A DNA stretch of 64,000 bases from Bacteroidaceae bacterium (GCA_017555585.1 JAFZGA010000011.1:1-64000); one strand, 5' to 3'. Positions 52,086-61,253 are shown, counted from the first letter of the stretch. Notes: a model not told the origin generated them from the letters alone. Translations and numbers: made by a program.

Positions 52086-52787
52086 ATGGAAGAGAAACAG
52101 AGAATTTTGCTATGTGAAGATGATGAGAACCTGGGTATGTTGTTGCGTGAATACCTTCAAGCGAAAGGTTACTACGCAGAACTCTGTCCCGACGGCGATG
52201 CCGGATATAAAGCGTTCCAGAAAGAAAACTTCGATATTTGCGTACTTGATGTGATGATGCCTATAAAGGACGGCTTTACTTTGGCTCAGGAGATTCGTCA
52301 GGTGAATCCGGATATTCCTATCATATTTTTGACTGCAAAGACACTGAATGAGGATATTCTTGAAGGATTCAAGATTGGTGCTGATGACTATATTACCAAG
52401 CCGTTCAGTATGGAGGTACTTGTTGTGCGCATCGAGACTGTGTTACGTCGCGTGTGTGGCAAGAAGAATAAGGAGAATACCTTGTACAAGATAGGTCGTT
52501 TCCAGTTCGATACACAGAAGCAGCTGCTTACAATCGATGACCAGCAGACAAAGTTGACAACAAAAGAGTCTGAGTTGTTGAGTTTGCTTTGCGCTCACCA
52601 GAATGAGATTCTTCAGCGCGATTATGCACTGAAGACTGTATGGACCGACGATAATTACTTCAATGCTCGTAGTATGGACGTTTATATAACCAAGCTCCGT
52701 AAGCATTTGAAGGCCGACGATAGCATTGAAATCATAAATATCCACGGTAAGGGATATAAGCTCATCGCTCCCGCTGCAGAAGCGTGA
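52086..52787 (+). CDS. rprY: Response regulator RprY (OmpR/PhoB type)
   Basis: A 233-residue response regulator. The receiver domain (1-120) has the acidic pocket EDD (11-13), phospho-acceptor Asp55 (CVLDVMMP), Thr (FLTAKT) and Lys (YITKPFS). The C-terminal winged-helix domain (~135-230) has the Trans_Reg_C pattern ending MDVYITKLRKHLKADDSIEIINIHGKGYKL. Sequence is very close to B. fragilis RprY as I recall it. It is co-transcribed with rprX (7-base gap). Confidence 0.95.
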   Translation: MEEKQRILLCEDDENLGMLLREYLQAKGYYAELCPDGDAGYKAFQKENFDICVLDVMMPIKDGFTLAQEIRQVNPDIPIIFLTAKTLNEDILEGFKIGADDYITKPFSMEVLVVRIETVLRRVCGKKNKENTLYKIGRFQFDTQKQLLTIDDQQTKLTTKESELLSLLCAHQNEILQRDYALKTVWTDDNYFNARSMDVYITKLRKHLKADDSIEIINIHGKGYKLIAPAAEA

Positions 52788-52800
52788 TGAGTATACATTC

Positions 52801-52843
52801 TACAACAAAGGGGCTGACCATAATAGTCAGCCCCTTTGTTGTA
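52801..52843. terminator. Bidirectional terminator after rprY
   Basis: TACAACAAAGGGGCTGAC and GTCAGCCCCTTTGTTGTA make a perfect 18-bp stem with a 7-base loop. It lies between rprY and the convergent gene at 52861. Confidence 0.9.
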
Positions 52844-52860
52844 GAACTTGTAATCAGGAA

Positions 52861-53043
52861 TTATTCCTCCTCAAGAACCTTCTTGCTTGCTGCAATATAG
52901 GTTATCAAGCCTGCAACCATCAGTGCTACAGAACCCAAGTTTACAAAATTCATATTGTTCCAGCCCAAGAAGTGGCTAAGGATAACAAGGATAGCGCCAA
53001 TGATGAAGATGACGATTCCTGCGATTTTGATTTTGCTTGCCAT
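52861..53043 (-). CDS. Small two-helix membrane protein
   Basis: A 60-residue protein with two predicted membrane helices (residues ~6-25 and ~33-52) separated by a short loop HFLGWNNMNF, with a charged C-terminus SKKVLEEE. No family recognised. It reads towards the rprY terminator and is divergent from the ribosomal-protein operon. The reading frame starts with a good ATG and codon use similar to its neighbours. Confidence 0.65.
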   Translation of the reverse strand: MASKIKIAGIVIFIIGAILVILSHFLGWNNMNFVNLGSVALMVAGLITYIAASKKVLEEE

Positions 53044-53229
53044 AATAAGTATATGTGTTTAGATTATATTCTTTCTGCAAAGAAACACATAATTATTTAG
53101 AGAACGAAATTTTTTTATCAAAAACTATTTGTTTTTAATCATATTGTTGCCGTCGGATGTGATTTATTATTCTGAATATACCGAAAAAAGTGATTGTTTT
53201 TAAGTTAAGGTTAAATGCTTTATAAAATA

Positions 53230-53261
53230 TTTGGCAGTTTTGAAAAATATTCATATCTTTG
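53230..53261 (+). promoter_or_regulatory. Promoter of the rpsF-rpsR-rplI operon
   Basis: TTTG (53230-53233), a 20-base spacer and TATCTTTG (53254-53261) match the Bacteroidetes consensus perfectly. The rpsF start is 48 bases downstream. Confidence 0.8.
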
Positions 53262-53309
53262 CACCCGCGTTTAGTAAAAACGATTGTTTAACCTATTTAT
53301 TAATTAAAA

Positions 53310-53651
53310 ATGAATCAATACGAAACCGTTTTCATTTTAACTCCCGTTTTGTCTGATGCTCAGATGAAGGAAGCGGTAGAGAAGTTCAAAGGCATTCTCA
53401 CTGCTGAAGGAGCTGAGATTGTTAATGAAGAAAACTGGGGCCTTAAGAAACTTGCTTACCCCATCGAGAAGAAGACAACAGGCTTCTATGTAATGTTCGA
53501 ATTCAACGCAGAGCCTAAGGTAATCTCAAAGTTGGAGCTACAGTATCGTCGCGACGAGCGCGTTATCCGCTCTTTGGTTGTAAAATTGGACAAGTATGCT
53601 GCTGAGTATGCTGCCAAGAGAAGAAATTTAAAAGGTAATAAGGAGAATTAA
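53310..53651 (+). CDS. rpsF: 30S ribosomal protein S6
   Basis: A 113-residue S6, with [18 protein letters not shown] at the start, [20 protein letters not shown] in the middle and the [16 protein letters not shown] block near the end. It binds S18 in the 30S platform. It is the first gene of the rpsF-rpsR-rplI operon, two bases before rpsR. Confidence 0.97.
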   Translation: MNQYETVFILTPVLSDAQMKEAVEKFKGILTAEGAEIVNEENWGLKKLAYPIEKKTTGFYVMFEFNAEPKVISKLELQYRRDERVIRSLVVKLDKYAAEYAAKRRNLKGNKEN

Positions 53652-53653
53652 TT

Positions 53654-53923
53654 ATGGCACAGACACCTTCAGAAATCAGATATTTGACACCTCCTACCGT
53701 TGATGTCAAAAAGAAGAAATATTGCCGTTTCAAAAAGAACGGTATCAAGTATATCGACTACAAGGATCCCGAATTCTTGAAGAAGTTCTTGAACGAGCAG
53801 GGTAAGTTGTTGCCCCGTCGCATCACAGGTACTTCATTGAAGTTCCAGCGCCGTATCGCTCAGGCTGTTAAGCGTGCACGCCACTTGGCTTTGCTGCCTT
53901 TTGTTACTGACATGATGAAATAA
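53654..53923 (+). CDS. rpsR: 30S ribosomal protein S18
   Basis: An 89-residue S18 with the [15 protein letters not shown] block and [27 protein letters not shown], the conserved rRNA-binding core, ending [11 protein letters not shown]. The usual zinc-like cysteines are reduced to one. It sits between rpsF and rplI in the standard order. Confidence 0.97.
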   Translation: MAQTPSEIRYLTPPTVDVKKKKYCRFKKNGIKYIDYKDPEFLKKFLNEQGKLLPRRITGTSLKFQRRIAQAVKRARHLALLPFVTDMMK

Positions 53924-53937
53924 TAGGAGGAATAATT

Positions 53938-54384
53938 ATGGAGCTTATATTGAAAGAAGATGTAATCAACTTGGGTTACAAAGACGATATCGTTAAGGTA
54001 AAGGACGGTTATGGCCGTAATTATTTGATCCCTACAGGTAAGGCAGTTATCGCTACAGAGTCTGCAAAGAAGGTGCTTGCTGAGAACTTGCGTCAGCGCG
54101 CTCACAAGTTGGCTAAGATTAAGGCAGATGCTGAGGAACTTGCTAAGAAGATGGAGGGTATCTCTCTTACTATTGCTACTAAGGTTAGCGCAACAGGTGT
54201 TATCTACGGTTCGGTAGGTGCTATCCAGATCGCTGAGGAGCTTGCAAAGCTTGGTTTTGAGATCGACCGTAAGATCATCGCTGTTGAGGCTGCTAAGGAG
54301 GTTGGTTCTTATACTGCTACTGTTAGACTTCACAAGGAAGTTGCAGTTAAGATCGCTTACACTGTTGTAGCTGAGGCTGAATAA
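53938..54384 (+). CDS. rplI: 50S ribosomal protein L9
   Basis: A 148-residue L9 with the N-terminal rRNA-binding domain (ELILKEDVINLGYKDDIVKVKDGYGRNYLIP), a long central helix (~45-75) and the C-terminal domain (GAIQIAEELAKLGFEIDRKII). It is the last gene of the operon and is followed by a terminator. Confidence 0.97.
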   Translation: MELILKEDVINLGYKDDIVKVKDGYGRNYLIPTGKAVIATESAKKVLAENLRQRAHKLAKIKADAEELAKKMEGISLTIATKVSATGVIYGSVGAIQIAEELAKLGFEIDRKIIAVEAAKEVGSYTATVRLHKEVAVKIAYTVVAEAE

Positions 54385-54407
54385 TCTTTAATATAGATTA
54401 TATACAT

Positions 54408-54444
54408 AAAACACGAGCAAACTTTGTTTGCTCGTGTTTTTTTT
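54408..54444 (+). terminator. Terminator of the ribosomal-protein operon
   Basis: AAAACACGAGCAAAC and GTTTGCTCGTGTTTT form a 15-bp stem with a three-base loop followed by TTTTG, 23 bases after the rplI stop. Confidence 0.92.
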
Positions 54445-54608
54445 GTGGCGGAATTTGTAATCTCTTTGTATTATGTGAGTCTTGTCTTAAAAGGAGACGG
54501 CATTCGAGTCCATACCGAGATGCCTCGTCACAGCGTTCTACCGGCTTGACAAGGCAGATAATATATTCGCTACGACGGCAATAAATCTCCTGATATGGTG
54601 CCTGTGAC

Positions 54609-55715
54609 TTAGGCTCTTGAATTCCAGAAAGCTATATGCTGTTCTGCGACTTTGCGTGGGGAGTGGTGCTTCTCTACGAATTCAATACTATCATGCTGTA
54701 ACCCGGCAATCAGTTTCTTGTTCTCGACAAGCCACTTCAACTTGTTGTATACGTCTTCTTCGTCTGGTACTACATTTATCATTGGACGCAGTGTCTCTTC
54801 GCCCAGTATCTTATAGCACTCTTCTTCGGCTCCACCGACAACAATCTTGCCTTTTGACATCGCAAGAAGAGCATTCATGCCTGGTGAGTAGCCGTATAGC
54901 TGGTCGAGCAGTATGTCGCATGAGTCGATCATTCTCGAATATTCGGCAAACGGTACATTCTCGGCTCTGAGTATCTCGCAATCGTCAGGAAAATCTTTCT
55001 CTATCCTTTCCAATGCACGGAGCATGATGTCTGTGCCTTTGTATACGCTGCGTGATTTCTGTACTCCAATGAAAAATCTCAGTTTTCTGCCGGTCTGGTA
55101 GAATTCTAGACCTTCCTTGTTTATCTCTTCTGCCGGCAGTGGTATGTATGTGAGTTTGTCGGCATGTTCTCGGCTGTATGCAGTGTGGTATTCATACATG
55201 CCGGCAATGATGCCGTTGCAGTCGTTGGCTATGTATCTGTTCAGTTTCTCTTTTGGGGTGCCTATCCAGTCTCTTGACTGTTCCAGGGTGTATTCGTTCT
55301 CTGTCGCTCTGTTGCCGACATTGAAGTCGGAATATCGAAATGTGTATGGTTTGCGGGTGCAGGCCCTTACCCAATATGTATCCATGCCGTGTGCGCAAAG
55401 GAATACTTTTCTGTTGTGCTGCTTCAGGAAACGGTATATCGGCTCTATGCGCTCTGCTTTGAGCTCAAGGAACATGGGGTTGATGATCTGTACCACATCG
55501 TAATTACGTAGTTTGGGCAACAGGGCTATGGTCTTGAGCAGGTATGCGATGCCTTCAAGCTTGCTGTATGTGGTACGGGTGAGGGAAATGTCGCGCTTGT
55601 AGTTCTTCCAAAAGTCTCCGTTGCTTACAACGCATACTTCGTGCCCGAGGGAACGCAGTCCTTCGGACAAGGTCCAATGTACGTTGCTGTATTCTCCGAT
55701 AAGCAGTATTCTCAT
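54609..55715 (-). CDS. Glycosyltransferase (GT-B fold, family 4-like)
   Basis: A 368-residue glycosyltransferase with the GT-B pattern: ILLIGEYSNVHWTLSEGLRSLGHEV at the start, VFLCAHGMDTYWVR near residue 106, and a donor half with SVYKGTDIMLRALERI near 225 and YGYSPGMNALLAMSKGKIVVGG near 280. It is the last of three minus-strand glycosyltransferase genes; its start overlaps the end of the upstream GT2 gene by four bases. Sugar specificity unknown. Confidence 0.82.
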   Translation of the reverse strand: MRILLIGEYSNVHWTLSEGLRSLGHEVCVVSNGDFWKNYKRDISLTRTTYSKLEGIAYLLKTIALLPKLRNYDVVQIINPMFLELKAERIEPIYRFLKQHNRKVFLCAHGMDTYWVRACTRKPYTFRYSDFNVGNRATENEYTLEQSRDWIGTPKEKLNRYIANDCNGIIAGMYEYHTAYSREHADKLTYIPLPAEEINKEGLEFYQTGRKLRFFIGVQKSRSVYKGTDIMLRALERIEKDFPDDCEILRAENVPFAEYSRMIDSCDILLDQLYGYSPGMNALLAMSKGKIVVGGAEEECYKILGEETLRPMINVVPDEEDVYNKLKWLVENKKLIAGLQHDSIEFVEKHHSPRKVAEQHIAFWNSRA

Positions 55716-56707
55716 CTTTTTGCAGGTTTTTTGGCGGGTACTGCCATTCGCAGAAGTCTCATTCCTAAACGGCTGTTCGCCAAGCTGCGGAATATGCGGT
55801 ATTTGAGCGAATATGAGGCTTTACGCAATGGGTAGAGCCCGATGGGAGATAGTATCTCGGTGCATTTTTTTCTTGTCTCTTTTGCGCTCATGCCAATGAA
55901 CAGCATATTGAGTATGGCATCAACCGTGAGCATGTCGAGCTTATGGGTGATGGCTTTGGCCTGTATGGCATTGCTTGTGTTGCTGTTGGTTTTGGCGAAA
56001 CGGTGTATTCTTTCGATGATATGCAACAGGTTTTCTATGCGCTGCTTCTCGAATGTTTCCGATTTGTTCGCTGTGGTGGAACCGCTGCGTGTACAGTAGC
56101 TGTACAATACGGCATCACTGTCAATGAGTGTCTGGGCGTGGTAGTGTATGATGGTATTGAACTCCTCGTCCTCGTGAAAGGTTCCGGTCGGGAATGTAAT
56201 GCCTTTTTTTACTGCCAGCTCGCGTTGGAAAAAGAAGGTACATGAACTGCCCGAGAGGTTGTAGTCTTTCATATACGTAGCTCCGCTTATGGTGTTGCTG
56301 AACCTTGTATTCTTTTTCTTTGGGGTAGCAGGTGTACTGCTCTCTTTTACAACTTCGTAGCGGTAACGGAGAATCTGTGGTCTCTCGCTCTTGAGTTTCT
56401 CAATGCAGTTGAAGATCTCCTTGTTGCCGGTAAGGCAGTCGTCGGCATCCACGAATATTATGTATGTTCCCGTAGCATGCTCTATTCCTACGTTACGTGC
56501 ATGTCCCGGTCCGCCATGCTGTGCAACTTTTAGCGTTATGTTGCTCTGTAGCGATGTGGCCCATGTCGGCGCATTGTCTGAACCGTCGTCCACGATGATT
56601 ACCTCATACTCGTCGGCTGGTAAGCCTAATGAGATTATGCTGTGCAGGCAACGTTCAAGCAGCTCGCGCGGCAAGTTGTAATGGGGTATGATGATGGATA
56701 GGAACAT
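55712..56707 (-). CDS. Glycosyltransferase family 2
   Basis: A 331-residue GT2 enzyme. The N-terminal nucleotide-sugar binding block is IIPHYNLPRELLERCLHSI, followed by IIVDDGSDNAP and the metal-binding IFVDADDCLTG (DxD). The C-terminal ~110 residues are basic and helical. It is in the middle of a three-gene cluster (7-base gap from the upstream GT2; 4-base overlap with the downstream GT-B gene). Confidence 0.88.
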   Translation of the reverse strand: MFLSIIIPHYNLPRELLERCLHSIISLGLPADEYEVIIVDDGSDNAPTWATSLQSNITLKVAQHGGPGHARNVGIEHATGTYIIFVDADDCLTGNKEIFNCIEKLKSERPQILRYRYEVVKESSTPATPKKKNTRFSNTISGATYMKDYNLSGSSCTFFFQRELAVKKGITFPTGTFHEDEEFNTIIHYHAQTLIDSDAVLYSYCTRSGSTTANKSETFEKQRIENLLHIIERIHRFAKTNSNTSNAIQAKAITHKLDMLTVDAILNMLFIGMSAKETRKKCTEILSPIGLYPLRKASYSLKYRIFRSLANSRLGMRLLRMAVPAKKPAKR

Positions 56708-56714
56708 GGCTGTA

Positions 56715-57683
56715 TCAGCAAAGTTTCTTGTTTAACGCGGCAAACAGGCAACAGTGTGCCTTGATGCCGAACAGTGAGAATATGATGAATTTTATCTTGC
56801 GTTTTGTAGGTATGTTCATGTTGAACAGTTCCTTTGGTGCTATTTTTCGGCCTTTGAGCATCTTGCGTGCCTTGAGGTATTCGCTCTTCTCGCCATCGCT
56901 ACAACGGTGCAGGTCGGTAAGGCGGTCAAGGCTGTTCAGGAGAATCTCTTTTGCCTCGTCGTGCATCTTGTATGTGTCGTTGACTTTTTCGTACAACGAT
57001 ACGCTATTGCGGTAAAGGAAGAATTGTGATTTGAAGGAGTGGCTGCTTGTTATGCTTCCTTCGTTCTTGTAGTAATAGTAGAAACCGCAATCGGAGTAGT
57101 ATACATTGTATGCACTCTCGTATAGCGTTGGTGTTATAAAGGTGTCTTCAAAGACTTCACCTTCGGGGAATCGCACGAAATTGAATAGCTCTGCACGGTA
57201 TATCTTGTTCCAAGAGAAACTGTGCTCGTAGCCTTTGCGTTTTATCCAATCGGGGAATATGTCGTTGCCGCTGACCTTCTCGGGCTTGAACGACAGCACC
57301 TCGCTCTGTGGCGATTCATAATTCTTTGTCACGGGATACTCCAATATGTCAATGTCGGGGTTTGACATGAGTATGCGCATATTGTAATAATATGTTCCTG
57401 AAGCAATAGTGTCGTCGCCGTCGACAAATGTTATGTATTCTCCTTTTGCTGCTGCAATTCCTGCGTTGCGTGCCGATGAGAGGCCACCGTTCTTCTTGTG
57501 TATCACTTTTACCTTATCGCATTCCAAGGCGAAACGGTCACAGACCGATCCGCAACCGTCGGGCGATCCGTCGTCGACAAGAATAAGTTCGTAGTCGGTA
57601 TAGGTCTGTTGCAGTATGCTTTCTATGCATCTCTGCAAGTAGCGTCTTATTTTATATACCGGAACTATGATACTTAATTTCAT
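56715..57683 (-). CDS. Glycosyltransferase family 2
   Basis: A 322-residue GT2 enzyme starting MKLSIIVPVYKIRRYLQRCIESIL, then ELILVDDGSPDGCGSVCD and the ITFVDGDDTIASG (DxD) motif. It is typical of capsule/LPS GT2 enzymes. It is the first of three minus-strand glycosyltransferases. Its upstream region contains the 85-bp repeats (57700-57860), as does that of wzi. Confidence 0.9.
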   Translation of the reverse strand: MKLSIIVPVYKIRRYLQRCIESILQQTYTDYELILVDDGSPDGCGSVCDRFALECDKVKVIHKKNGGLSSARNAGIAAAKGEYITFVDGDDTIASGTYYYNMRILMSNPDIDILEYPVTKNYESPQSEVLSFKPEKVSGNDIFPDWIKRKGYEHSFSWNKIYRAELFNFVRFPEGEVFEDTFITPTLYESAYNVYYSDCGFYYYYKNEGSITSSHSFKSQFFLYRNSVSLYEKVNDTYKMHDEAKEILLNSLDRLTDLHRCSDGEKSEYLKARKMLKGRKIAPKELFNMNIPTKRKIKFIIFSLFGIKAHCCLFAALNKKLC

Positions 57684-57699
57684 TTCTTTTGTGTGGTTT

Positions 57700-57860
57700 T
57701 CGAGCTTTAGCTCAATGATTGTTACAAACGAGCGAGAAATATGAAGCTTGTTTCAATATTTTTCACAGCGAGTGCAGGCTATTTTCGAGCTTTAGCTCAA
57801 AGATACAAATAAATGAGTGAAATAACATCAAGTTTGCTTGAATATTTCATGTCGGGAGTG
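57700..57860. repeat. 85-bp-period tandem repeat, site 2
   Basis: B unit (57700-57721), A unit (57732-57774; one base different from site 1), B unit (57785-57806) and a degenerate A unit (about 57815-57860), with the same 10-base spacers and 85-base period as site 1. In the degenerate A unit the stem is CAAG ... CTTG instead of GAAG ... CTTC, so both arms changed but pairing stayed. B (57798-57805) again gives TATCTTTG on the minus strand, facing the glycosyltransferase operon. The array lies between that operon and the divergent flippase gene. Confidence 0.85.
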
Positions 57861-57964
57861 GAAAAAACGAAAAACAGCACTCTTTGTATCGGTATTTTTA
57901 TGTCAACACCCATGTTGTCATGGATTATATGGGTTTTGAAACAGTTTTTGAACATTTTTTTTGC

Positions 57965-57972
57965 TATCTTCG
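57965..57972 (+). promoter_or_regulatory. Possible -7 box of the flippase gene
   Basis: TATCTTCG, the same variant as before pflB and rlmN, about 75 bases before the flippase ATG. TTTG at 57947-57950 is only 14 bases upstream, too close for a standard -33 box. Confidence 0.3.
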
Positions 57973-58046
57973 CAAAAGTAAACGAGAAACGGGCTGTCTG
58001 TAAAAATGGAAAGGTGGTATGGCCTGCGGAATTCTCATTCTGACGA

Positions 58047-59558
58047 ATGGATAGGGATAAAGAAGTAAAAGATAATAAGGCAAGCGGTGAATACGGCCGT
58101 GTGGTAAAATTTCTTGCACTCTTGGGTGGAGCGCAAGGATTTTCTCTGCTTATAAATTTGTTGCGAAATAAGGTCGCTTCAAAACTGATGGGTACAGTGG
58201 GCATAGGTCTGATAGGGCTTTACAACCGAACTGTGCAGATGTTCTGCGATTGTACCAATCTAAGCCTTTCTTACAGCGCGGTTCGCAAACTGTCTGATGT
58301 CTATGAAAATTCTAATGCCGAAGAGGTTGCGCACTATGTCAAGGTCACACGTAGTATTGCTCTTCTGACCGGTATCGCCGGAATGTTATTGTTTATGATA
58401 TTCTCGCCTTTGGTGATGGAGTTTTTTGCAGATGGTGGTGATTATTCTTCGTGGTATTTCGTGTTGCTCTCTCCTGTCATACTCTTTATGGCAGTATCGG
58501 GTGGCGAGGTGGCAGTGATGCGTGGAGTGCGTAGGCTAAACTCGTTGGCTGTGTATACCTTATGGAATTCTCTGGCTGCTCTGATTGTAGCTCTTCCGTT
58601 CTATTTCTTTATGGGTGTCGACGGTATATTGCCTTCGATGCTGTTTGTGGCGTTCCTGCAAATGCTCGGTGCGTTGTTCCATACCACAAGGCTTTATTCA
58701 TACAAGGCAGCTCCTTTCTCTATGCGTCTGTTGCGTGATGGAGTGGAGATGTTGAAACTCGGAGCAGGATATATATATACGACTATACTCGTGTCGTTCT
58801 CGATATGGTTAATATATAGCCGTATATATGCCCTTGGCGGAGAATCGGAACTAGGACTCTTTTCTGCCGGTTATCTGTTGATGTCAATGCTGCCGTCGGT
58901 GCTGTTTGCAGCTCTTGATTCGGAGTATTATCCGCGCCTTGCAGGTTCTTTCGGGAACAAGAAGGTGCGTAACGCAATGGTCAATGAACAGGTAGAGGTA
59001 CATTTGCTTGTGCAGACTCCTGTTATCCTTGCTGTAATAGTGGTGTTGCCGTTGCTGTTTCCTCTTCTTTATTCAGGCAAGTTCATTCCTGCTGTGGAAA
59101 TGACTCAGCTTGCGATGTTCGGTCTTCTGTTCCATATATTGACATACCCGATATCTTTCATGCCTTTGTCAAAAGGTGATATCATTGTCTTTATGTCGCA
59201 GGAGACTGTGTACAATGTACTCAATGTTGTACTTGCTGTTACAGGATACCGTTATTGGGGGCTCGAAGGTGTTGGTGCGGGTTTGATGTTTGCAAGGCTT
59301 ATGGATTTTGTCGTAGCCTTTTCGATTTCGTATTTTAGATATGGTTTCAGGCTGTCATTATGCTCATTGAGGTACGCTTTTGTGAATATGCTCATTGCCT
59401 TGACGGTATTCATTGCGGTGTTCTGTCTTGACGGAGTCATGTACTGGGTGTGTTCTTTGCCTATAGTTGCTGTCTCTGTGGCTTTTTCGCTGTATTATCT
59501 TGTGCGTCACGGAGATATATTCAACAAGTTGTTGAAACGTATGAAACTTAAAAGATGA
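58047..59558 (+). CDS. O-antigen/polysaccharide flippase (Wzx-like)
   Basis: A 503-residue membrane protein with about twelve helices. GGAQGFSLLINLLRNKVASKLMG near residue 30-52 and GTVGIGLIGLYNRTVQMFCD are typical of the WzxE-like O-antigen translocase group. It would flip a lipid-linked glycan, and may serve the three glycosyltransferases divergent from it. It is the second flippase in the window, so at least two polysaccharides may be made. The M23 peptidase gene starts one base after its stop codon. Confidence 0.88.
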   Translation: MDRDKEVKDNKASGEYGRVVKFLALLGGAQGFSLLINLLRNKVASKLMGTVGIGLIGLYNRTVQMFCDCTNLSLSYSAVRKLSDVYENSNAEEVAHYVKVTRSIALLTGIAGMLLFMIFSPLVMEFFADGGDYSSWYFVLLSPVILFMAVSGGEVAVMRGVRRLNSLAVYTLWNSLAALIVALPFYFFMGVDGILPSMLFVAFLQMLGALFHTTRLYSYKAAPFSMRLLRDGVEMLKLGAGYIYTTILVSFSIWLIYSRIYALGGESELGLFSAGYLLMSMLPSVLFAALDSEYYPRLAGSFGNKKVRNAMVNEQVEVHLLVQTPVILAVIVVLPLLFPLLYSGKFIPAVEMTQLAMFGLLFHILTYPISFMPLSKGDIIVFMSQETVYNVLNVVLAVTGYRYWGLEGVGAGLMFARLMDFVVAFSISYFRYGFRLSLCSLRYAFVNMLIALTVFIAVFCLDGVMYWVCSLPIVAVSVAFSLYYLVRHGDIFNKLLKRMKLKR

Positions 59559-59559
59559 T

Positions 59560-61239
59560 ATGAACAGGGTGTACAGATATATTATATCGGTCATGTTTCT
59601 TTGCATGCAGGTGTTCGTGGGCTTTGCCCATGGCAATGACAGCCTGTTTGTCGCACCTTTTGATTTTCCGTTGTATCTGAGCGGAAATTTCGGTGAATTG
59701 CGCAGTAATCATTTCCATTCGGGTGTCGATTTCAAGACACAAGGTGTGGTGGGAAAGCCTATAAGGTGTGTTGCCGACGGTTATATATGCCGGGCATCAG
59801 TAACTCCCGGAGGGTATGGAAAGGCTCTGTATGTCATGCATGACAATGGTTATATGACTGTATATGCTCATCTTGACCGTTTCCCTGCCGAGATTGACAA
59901 GAGAGTACGTGAGTATCAGTACAAGTACGAGACTTTCAGGACAAATCTGTGGTTTGCTCCCGATGAGTACCGTCTGCATCAGGGCGATTTTCTTGCCTAT
60001 GCAGGGAATAGCGGATACTCTTTCGGTCCACACCTGCATTTTGAAATACGCGACTCTAAGGGTAATGAACTGTATGATCCGATGGTATTTTATAAGGATA
60101 AACTGGTTGATACACGTCCACCACGCATACATGCAATCTCGGTATATCCAAAGCGTGGAGAGGGACTACTTTGTGGCGGTACGGCATCACGTGTATACGA
60201 TGTGGTTTCCGATTCGCTGTGTGGCAGTATTGATGCGTGGGGAACTGTAGGTTTTGGTGTCAGGGCATTGGATTATATGAATGACACCAACAACAAGTAC
60301 GGTATTCGCAGGATAGAGCTTCTTGTCGACGGGGAACTCTATTTTTACTCGGAAATGGACAACTTCTCCTTTGACGAGGACCTGCTGATAAACGCATGGT
60401 TGGATTATGGACGTTTGTATAACAACGGCGAGTGGTTCCAGAAGATGTTCGTAACGGAAAACAACTCTTTGAGGCTGTTGAAGGCAAATGCCGATAATGG
60501 CTGGCTGACAATAGACGAGGAGAGGGATTATAATGTGGAGTGCCGTTTGAGTGATTATCATGGGAATACGACATGTTGCACATTTACAGTCCATGGTAAA
60601 AGGGATACAATACCTTTGCCACCACCACATACACATATACTTTACTGCAATGCCGACAATAGGGTGGAGCATGTGGGGCTTAGACTTGATGTTCCGCGCG
60701 GTGTGCTTTTCGAGAACGCATTCCTGAATATACGTATGCACGAAGGCGATGGTATGACATGGCGATACAGCCTCTCCGATACTGTATATCCAATGCTTAA
60801 AGGTTCTAGAATATCATTTTGGGTTGGTGAAACGGATATCGACAAGTCGAAATTGTATATAAGACACATTGAGCCGAAAGATACCTCTTCGGTAGGTGGT
60901 GTGTATGCGTGCGGACGTATCGAGGCCAATATCACCACTATCGGAAGCTACGAGGTTGCGGTAGATACCATACCGCCAGTATTGCTTCCGGTAAATGAGA
61001 ATTTATGGATGAGCAAAGGTGTGTTGACGTTGTCGTTCAAGGAGAATGAAACCGCATTGAAGAGTTTCAAGGGAACATTGGACGGCGAGTTCATCCTGTT
61101 TGAATACAACAGCAAGAATTCGGAATTTACTCTTGATATAAAAAAGGAGAGGGTAAAAGCGGGAAAACACCGCTTGCGTTTTGTCGTAACTGACAGATGT
61201 GGCAATGAGGCGCTGTTTGAAAGGGATATTGAATTTTAA
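59560..61239 (+). CDS. M23-family metallopeptidase (peptidoglycan hydrolase)
   Basis: A 559-residue secreted protein with a signal peptide (residues ~1-24, VMFLCMQVFVGFAHG). The M23/LytM domain is at residues ~38-190. It has the zinc ligands in HFHSGVDFK (HxxxD) and HLHFE (HxH), and the GKPIRCVADGYI and GYGKALYVMHDNGYMTVYAHL blocks between. The C-terminal ~350 residues are beta-rich and unidentified, perhaps binding cell wall. The catalytic residues are intact, so it may cut peptide cross-links. It follows the flippase by one base and precedes the dipeptidase gene by 14. Confidence 0.9.
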   Translation: MNRVYRYIISVMFLCMQVFVGFAHGNDSLFVAPFDFPLYLSGNFGELRSNHFHSGVDFKTQGVVGKPIRCVADGYICRASVTPGGYGKALYVMHDNGYMTVYAHLDRFPAEIDKRVREYQYKYETFRTNLWFAPDEYRLHQGDFLAYAGNSGYSFGPHLHFEIRDSKGNELYDPMVFYKDKLVDTRPPRIHAISVYPKRGEGLLCGGTASRVYDVVSDSLCGSIDAWGTVGFGVRALDYMNDTNNKYGIRRIELLVDGELYFYSEMDNFSFDEDLLINAWLDYGRLYNNGEWFQKMFVTENNSLRLLKANADNGWLTIDEERDYNVECRLSDYHGNTTCCTFTVHGKRDTIPLPPPHTHILYCNADNRVEHVGLRLDVPRGVLFENAFLNIRMHEGDGMTWRYSLSDTVYPMLKGSRISFWVGETDIDKSKLYIRHIEPKDTSSVGGVYACGRIEANITTIGSYEVAVDTIPPVLLPVNENLWMSKGVLTLSFKENETALKSFKGTLDGEFILFEYNSKNSEFTLDIKKERVKAGKHRLRFVVTDRCGNEALFERDIEF

Positions 61240-61253
61240 AGATAAAATAAAAC

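Noticed and set aside
57813-58043. 76-residue frame between the repeat array and the flippase gene
   Set aside because: It begins inside the degenerate A repeat unit and runs through the likely promoter region; the translation resembles no protein family.
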